Shown piece by piece: positions 58,606-64,000 of a stretch of DNA of 64,000 nucleotides; the stretch's first letter is position 1, and each line of letters starts with the position of its first letter. Source of the DNA: Rhabdophis nuchalis (lineage: Eukaryota > Chordata > Lepidosauria > Squamata > Natricidae); NCBI GenBank assembly GCA_039707465.1, contig CM077647.1:113706110-113770109 (forward strand). The letters run 5' to 3'. A program made the position numbers and the translations under genes. Below the pieces are notes generated by a model. That model made no database searches. It was not told where the DNA came from and saw only the letters and a program-made list of their open reading frames with translations.

Positions 58606-59163
58606 TAGAGAGGGAAAGAGAAAGAGAGAGAAATACAGTAGGGAGGGAGGGAGGGAGAGAGAGAGTAGGTAGGTAGGTAGATAGGTAGGTAGGTAGAGGG
58701 AGGGAGGGGGAGAGAGAGAGAGAAATACAGTAGATAGGTAGGGAGAGAGAGAATAGGTAGGTAGGTAGGTAGGTAGGTAGGTAGGTAGGTAGGTAGAGGG
58801 ATAGAGAGAGAGAGAGAGAGAGAAATACAGTAGATAGGTAGGGGGGAGAGAGAGTAGGTAGATAGGTATATAGGTAGATAGAGGGAGGAGATAGAGAAAT
58901 ACAGTAGGTAGGTAGGGAGAGAGTGTGTGTAGATAGGTAGGTAGAGGGAGAGAGAGAAATAGAGATAGAGAGAAATACAGTAGATAGGGAGAGAGTAGGT
59001 AGGTAGGAATATAGAAGGGGCGAGAAATATAGTAGATAGGTAGGAAGAGATAGAGTGTAGATAAAGGGATAGAGAGAGAAAAATAGAGAGAAATAGAGAG
59101 AGAAAGATAAATACAGTAGATAGGTAGGTAGAGAGAGAGTAGGTAGGTAGGTAGCTAGGTAGC
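58606..59163 (+). repeat. (TAGG)n/(GA)n compound microsatellite
   Basis: Alternating gtaggtaggtag and agagagag blocks with recurring gaaatacagtagataggtag units, about 550 bp. Confidence 0.95.
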
Positions 59164-59186
59164 TAGATGTTTCCAGGTGTATTTAC

Positions 59187-59285
59187 CCATGTGCTGGAGA
59201 AGGAAATCACTGACCACCTTTGGAACAAATCTTTGTTTCTGCAGACCCAGTACTTGACCAACGTAATTCTCATCAATCACTCTAA
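59187..59285 (-). other. Exon-like open segment, unrecognised
   Basis: The minus strand reads VRVIDENYVGQVLGLQKQRF then VPKVVSDFLLQHM with balanced amino-acid use, unlike its low-complexity surroundings. It is bounded by tttag and gtaaat. It could be transposase residue or a captured host exon; I do not recognise it. Confidence 0.3.
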
Positions 59286-59776
59286 CTAAAGAGCTTTCCA
59301 AAAGGGAAAAAAATCCATTTTTGCAGCTTGCAAACCTCCCCCCCAAAGCCTGTTTTTTGCAAAAATGGGCCCGGTTTTTTTTCCAAATAAAAGGCATGAA
59401 TAGCCTTGGGGGGCCTTGCACAGTGCTCCTGGGAAGTGGGGGGGGGGGGCGTCAAAAATGAGCAAAAAATGGCACATTTATCGTGAAAATGGACCGTTTT
59501 TTGGTCAAATAAATTGCATGCATAGCCTTATGGAGGCTTATAGAGTGCTGCTGGGGGCTGGGGGGGCAAAAACATCCTGGTTTGCTCATTTTGGCCCTCC
59601 CCAGCCCCCAGGAGCTCTCTGGAAGCCTCCATAAGGGTATGTGTGTGGCCATTTTGGTGAAGGGGCAGGGTTTCAGGAGGCAAAAAAATGCCATATTCGA
59701 TGTATAAGACCCACCCAAATTTTCAGCCTCTTTTTAGAGGAAAAAATGTGCGTCTTATCCTCCGAAAAATCCAGTA

Positions 59777-60883
59777 TATTATAATTTAGTTATATCTGAC
59801 TGTTTTAGTAATTATTTTTGCATTCACATTATTTTTGTAGTATACTGACTGCAATTCACAATTATTATTCTTTTGTAGGAGGATCACCTTGTCCTTGCAG
59901 GTGTATTTTCCTCCTCCAGCCCTTAGCCTTATCTGCTTATCTGCAGAATACTTCTTTCTCTTTGGGGCACACTGCATTCTGACATTTACTTCCTTGATTA
60001 ACTTAAGAAGACTGGAAACTGAATATTTTTTAAAAATATATATTAGCAACTTAAAAAAATGCTTTCATTTTTTTAGCATAAAGGCAAGGAGATATCAAAC
60101 AACACCTGCTATTTGTAAGTAACAGGGACCATACCATTGATGCAAATGAGAATTGTCATCAGCCTGGATTGGGAACAAATTCCCACTCCCACCCCCCACG
60201 CCTGAAGCTATGATTTTTTTTTAAAGTAAGCACAGTCATTCAGAGAAACCTCAACTGTGTGAAGGGTCACTTTTAACGTAGCTGTATGCTCAGCGTTCAT
60301 TTCGTGCTTAACTATGTGACCGCACCTGACCTTGATGAAATTATGAGCATAAGAAGACATGATCATGTAACGGCCTACTTTGTTCTGGGAACAGGCCAAG
60401 CTTTGCGAAGGCAGAGGGATGCTTTGGAGATTTGTCAGGAGAGTAGAACACACACACAAAAGTGAAATAGGTTAACAAGTAAGAACAGATATATGTATGA
60501 CTGAATAGCAAAGGAAAAAAATGTAAGAAAGAGCAAACCAAAAACATTCAGTGAAGCAGCAGGCCAGGAGATTTTTTATGAAGCAAAATAAGAACAAAAA
60601 TGCTAAAAGCTAACCAGTCTTTTTCTGCTTGGATGGTAAACTCTTTGTCCTTTTAATTAAATTTTTTTCTTACTGCCACCACTACTAATTGTTCACAGAG
60701 TGAACTGCTAATATAAATATGGGGTTGTTGAACTGGTAATGCAAATTAATTATACTGTTGTTTTTCATGAAATTTAATGGTTTTTTTTTTTTTTTTATAG
60801 ATTTGAGGAAATGGAGAACAAGTAAGTAAGTAAATGGAGAACAAGTAAGTTAATGATATTCTTGGAGAATGTGATCATCTTTG
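59777..60883. other. Intergenic sequence, nothing recognised
   Basis: AT-rich sequence. A short direct repeat (aaatggagaacaagtaagta) occurs twice at 60810-60852. Confidence 0.4.
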
Positions 60884-60929
60884 CTCTTCAATTCAATTCA
60901 ATAATTTCAATTCAATTCAATAATTTAAT

Positions 60930-61194
60930 TTGTTGACCGCTCCCTCTCCCCAAAGGGACTCGGAGCGGTGCACAGGGCAAATAAAACAATAAATACACAT
61001 ACACATGATAAAAACAAATTAAATATATCCCTGCGCTAAAAATTACCAATTAAAATACTAAAATCCCTATCTAAAATTATTAACAATCCCATAGACGAGA
61101 GACTACCTAGGCCGGCCAAGCAGAACAAATATGTTTTTAATTTTAGACGGAAGGAGCGGAGGTCCGTAGTTGTTCTAATGTCGGGGGGAAGGTC
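60930..61194 (-). mobile_element. L2-like LINE 3' fragment
   Basis: ccgctccctctccccaaagg, gactcggagcggtgcacagg, then ggccggccaagcagaaca and acggaaggagcggaggtccg. An (attca)n run precedes it at 60887-60930. Confidence 0.9.
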
Positions 61195-61336
61195 TTGGAT
61201 TACCTTCTTTTCAATAATACAAATGAGGACTTTTCTGCTGTGTTTTCTGTCTGATCTTATTAGGCTTTCCTTAGTTGCAGACTATGGAGATAACTTGCTT
61301 GTTGTATTAGTCATGATTTCATATGTTCCTCTAAAC

Positions 61337-61677
61337 CAGGGGTCAGCAATCTGCAGTTCTGGAGCCACATGTGGCTCTTTCATCCCTCTGCTGTGGCTCC
61401 CTGTTGCTCAAAATATGCATCACAACCACCAATGTGTGGCACCCACTGGCACGTGATTTATTGAATTTTTCAACCCCCGATAGGCCAACTATGGTTAAAT
61501 CCAAGAAAAGAAAAGTTTCAGAAGAAAGCAGAAGGTTTAATTCAACTACATATAATAGTTTTGAGGCTGCTCAGGAAATAGTCAGGCATGGGAAACGTTT
61601 TGTGGCTCCCGGTGTTTTCTTTTCTGTGGGAAATGGGTCCAAATGACTGTTTGAGTGTTTATGTTTGCCAACCCTTG
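61337..61677 (+). mobile_element. hAT (Charlie-type) deletion derivative keeping a transposase start
   Basis: Ends caggggtcagcaatctgcag and tttgccaacccttg. Perfect 8-bp duplication ctctaaac lies at 61329-61336 and 61678-61685. Inside, a plus-strand frame (61491 onward) begins MVKSKKRKVSEESRRFNSTT, like the N terminus of Charlie/ZBED-type hAT transposases, then runs out within about 50 codons. Confidence 0.85.
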
Positions 61678-61685
61678 CTCTAAAC

Positions 61686-62907
61686 CATAATGTAGTTGGT
61701 TTGCACAGGACAGTGTATGAATGTAACTATTGTGGCTTATAAACCAACATTTATAGGTTAGCATAATATGTAAAGCCAGCTATTGTGGCTTATTCAAATC
61801 CTGTTTAAAATTATGTTTTACAGGAATAAACTGACTCCAGTTAGGATAACATTAGAGTTCTTTTCAGAGTTAAACTTCACAGAAAATATGAAAAAATAAA
61901 GAGGAGGTAAAAAATCTGAAGGAAAGCAATGCTCAGCAACCAATATCTGGTAGAAGAACAAGAACTTAGAATGCAGTTTCGAGGTATACTTGATATCAAT
62001 ATTTGAAACTTATGAGCAAACCCTTTGCCAAACCATTGAGAAATGCTCAATTCATTCATTTCATTTAACTACTTTCTTCAGATACTGTATATTCTTCTTT
62101 CTCTGGTTTTTTTTTTTTTTACTCGGCTAGACGCTGACCAAATAATATTTATGACTGAGCAGGAATTTAATTTGCATCCCTTTGGAGTTACTTCATCTAA
62201 GTAATTAAATTCATAAAGCTGAAATATAATAAAATTATGGAGGCCCCTTCACATGCCCTCCCTGTTGCTCCTTCTCCCTGGATGAAGCCCCCCTTTTCTT
62301 GCAGGAGAAAGCAGGAACAATTATTCTTAACCTCCTCCTGCCTGGAGAATGTTCTCCTTTTTCTGGCTAGAGGGAGAAAGTAAGGGTGCTCTGCATACAA
62401 TGATGAAGTTTCTTTAGATTCTCCAAACTTGGACACAGTAGGACAGGGAAGTTATGCATACTTGTGCACTTATGCATGCCCTCGCAGACCTCTTAGGAAT
62501 GGAGTGAGATCAACAATAGACAGGTTGAAGCTGTGGGGGTTTGAGGATGTAACAACAGAGTCAGGTAGAGCATTCCAGGCATTGACCACTCTGTTGCTGA
62601 AATCGTATTTTCTGCAGTCGAGTTTGGAGCAGTTTTCTTGGAGTTTGTATCTATTGTTTGTTCATGCATTATTGTGGTTGAAGCTGAAGTAGTTTAGCTT
62701 CCCCAAACTTCCATTCCTTAAAGGGATGGGTAAATTACCTAAACTACTTCCCACAATGAAGAGAAGTGACAGTGAAAGCAAGAAAAGAATTTTATTTTCA
62801 TTGATTTACTTAGTCGTGACTTTCTTAGAGCAAATTTCACTTAGTCCTGGACTTACCAAGATTAATCCAAGCCATGATTTCCAAATCCATTTCCAATTAT
62901 GGTTTCA
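61686..62907. other. Intergenic sequence, nothing recognised
   Basis: A ggaatggagtgagatcaaca / cattccaggcattgaccact region at 62490-62640 may be an old LINE tail, but I cannot support it. Confidence 0.35.
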
Positions 62908-64000
62908 CATTTTTTTATTTATTTTAATCACATTTATATCCCGCCCTACTCCACGAAGGACCCAGGGCGGCGCACAGGAATTTAAAAACATATAAAACAA
63001 AATATACAAAATTTAAAAGCATATTAAATTAGACAATCCTATGCTAAAACCAAATTAAAACCCCAATTTAAAACTATCTAAAATAGCCCCAGCGGGAGGT
63101 TAGGTTAGGTTTTTAGTGCAGGGATAGTCAAATTTAATTTGTTTTTATTGTATTTATTATGTATATATTTTATGCTGTTTTATTCCTCCCTGTACACCGC
63201 TCCGAGTCCCCTAGGGGAGAGGACGCGGTTATACAAATAAATATTCATCATATTCATCATCATCAGGTTAGGCCGGCTTGCTGAAAGAGATGTGTCTTTA
63301 GACACTGGCGGAAGAGGCGGAGGTCCGAGATGGTACGCAATTCAGGGGGTAGGTCGTTCCAAAGGGCAGGGCCCGCCACAAAGAAGGCTCTTCCCCTGGG
63401 TGTCGCCAGTCGGCATTGCCCGGCCGACGGCACCTGAGAAGGCCCTCTCTGTGGGAGCGGATCGGCCGAAGGGATGTATGGGGCTTGAGACGGTCTCGCA
63501 TATAACTAGGCCCCGAGCCATGGAGCGCTTTAAAGATGGTCGTCCAGACGGCAGGCAAGGACCACTCACTCAAAGATGCGTTGACAATGCCCTGGAGCCA
63601 GCCTTGTGTCGTCTCCCAGGATGCCAGTACAAGCCAGGAGGGACACGAGTCCAATAAACATGTGGTAGCTTTAAGTCTCTTTGACAACCTGTCCATATCT
63701 TCGGTAGTAATAAAGTCAAACTCTTCCCAGGATGGTGCCTCAAGAACAGCCTCAGACAATCCGACCGGACCACTCTCGATGGAGGGCAACTCATTCCGAA
63801 TCCGAGTGATTTTATCCTACAGATAAATCCCAAATTCCTCTGCTCGTCCCTGTAGAGGGGCTTCCCGCGGCCTCTGGTGAAGGAGGGAGCGGGTCACCCC
63901 AAACAGGGCGGCAGGGCAGTTATCCGCAGATGCAATAAGGGTGGCACAATATTCATGTTTGACCACCCTTATCACCACTAAGTAAGTCCTAATATGTGTT
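62908..64000 (-). mobile_element. L2-type LINE, internally deleted, interrupted by another LINE tail
   Basis: 3' end tatcccgccctactccacga, then coding at 63298-63789 on the minus strand. EEFDFITTEDMDRLSKRLKA, CPSWLVLASWETTQGWLQ and SLPAVW join directly to FKALHGSGPSYMRDRL, so most of the RT is deleted. It runs off the window end. Confidence 0.9.
63110..63265 (+). mobile_element. L2-like LINE 3' tail nested in a minus-strand LINE
   Basis: tttttagtgcagggatag through ctgtacaccgctccgagtcc to an (att/cat)n tail. ggttagg flanks it at 63103-63109 and 63266-63272, a plausible target duplication. Confidence 0.85.

Larger units (their letters stand above)
58273..59776. mobile_element. DNA transposon with TA ends, loaded with LINE and microsatellite sequence
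   Basis: Left end taccgtattttttggagtat and right end (complement) tactggatttttcggaggat are inverted repeats followed by aagagg/aagacg. TA flanks fit a Tc1/mariner-like or similar element. Inside are an L2 fragment, a 550-bp microsatellite and a 500-bp region with direct and inverted copies around catgcatagcctta. Confidence 0.65.

Noticed and set aside
55300..64000. Search for VPS25 upstream and COA3 downstream, the mammalian neighbours of WNK4
   Set aside because: No reading frame resembling either protein was seen in the flanks; they may lie beyond the window or synteny may differ.

Overview
The window looks like nuclear DNA of a squamate reptile, probably a snake. This is inferred from one vertebrate gene with long introns and from the repeat types: CR1 and L2-like LINEs, R4-like LINE tails, tRNA-derived squamate SINEs and many hAT-type DNA transposons with 8-bp target duplications. 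The only host gene I can support is a complete WNK4 (WNK lysine-deficient protein kinase 4) on the minus strand, spread over about 46 kb.

Layout: 1-8.6 kb is AT-rich flank downstream of WNK4, holding only repeats. 8.7-54.9 kb is WNK4, read right to left. I placed 20 exons by splice sites, phase and similarity to remembered mammalian WNK4. Exon 1 (54366-54935) sits in a CpG-rich promoter. Exons 2-6 complete the kinase domain. Exon 7 carries the acidic KLHL3-recognition motif, exon 17 an RF-x-V motif for SPAK/OSR1, and exons 18-19 the C-terminal coiled coil and basic/serine tail. The stop codon appears to be the first three bases of exon 20 (8699-8701). All phases join and predict 1268 residues, close to the 1243 I recall for human WNK4. 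55.3-64 kb is upstream flank made of nested LINE, MITE and microsatellite sequence. I saw no VPS25 or COA3, the neighbours expected from mammalian synteny.

The unusual content is in the transposons. At least ten hAT-type elements have recognisable CAG...CTG inverted termini and an 8-bp direct duplication, perfect in most. Four carry GC-rich, CpG-rich interiors. Two of these (13865-15064 and 29132-30499) share ends and a purine-rich 3' half but hold different GC-rich cargo in the same slot. One cargo looks like a host gene's first exon: a start codon in good context, a hydrophobic signal-peptide-like stretch, a short Cys-containing segment and a GT splice donor. This resembles Pack-type capture, in which a DNA transposon carries a promoter and first exon. 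The same insertion splits an L2-like LINE reading frame between its endonuclease and reverse transcriptase, and the frame resumes in register on the far side.

Other points of interest are a 135-bp-arm inverted duplication of a tRNA-derived SINE, a CR1 whose reverse-transcriptase region has only two in-frame stops, a hAT derivative keeping the start of a transposase-like reading frame, nested insertions with target duplications, and a transposon fragment abutting the last WNK4 coding exon.
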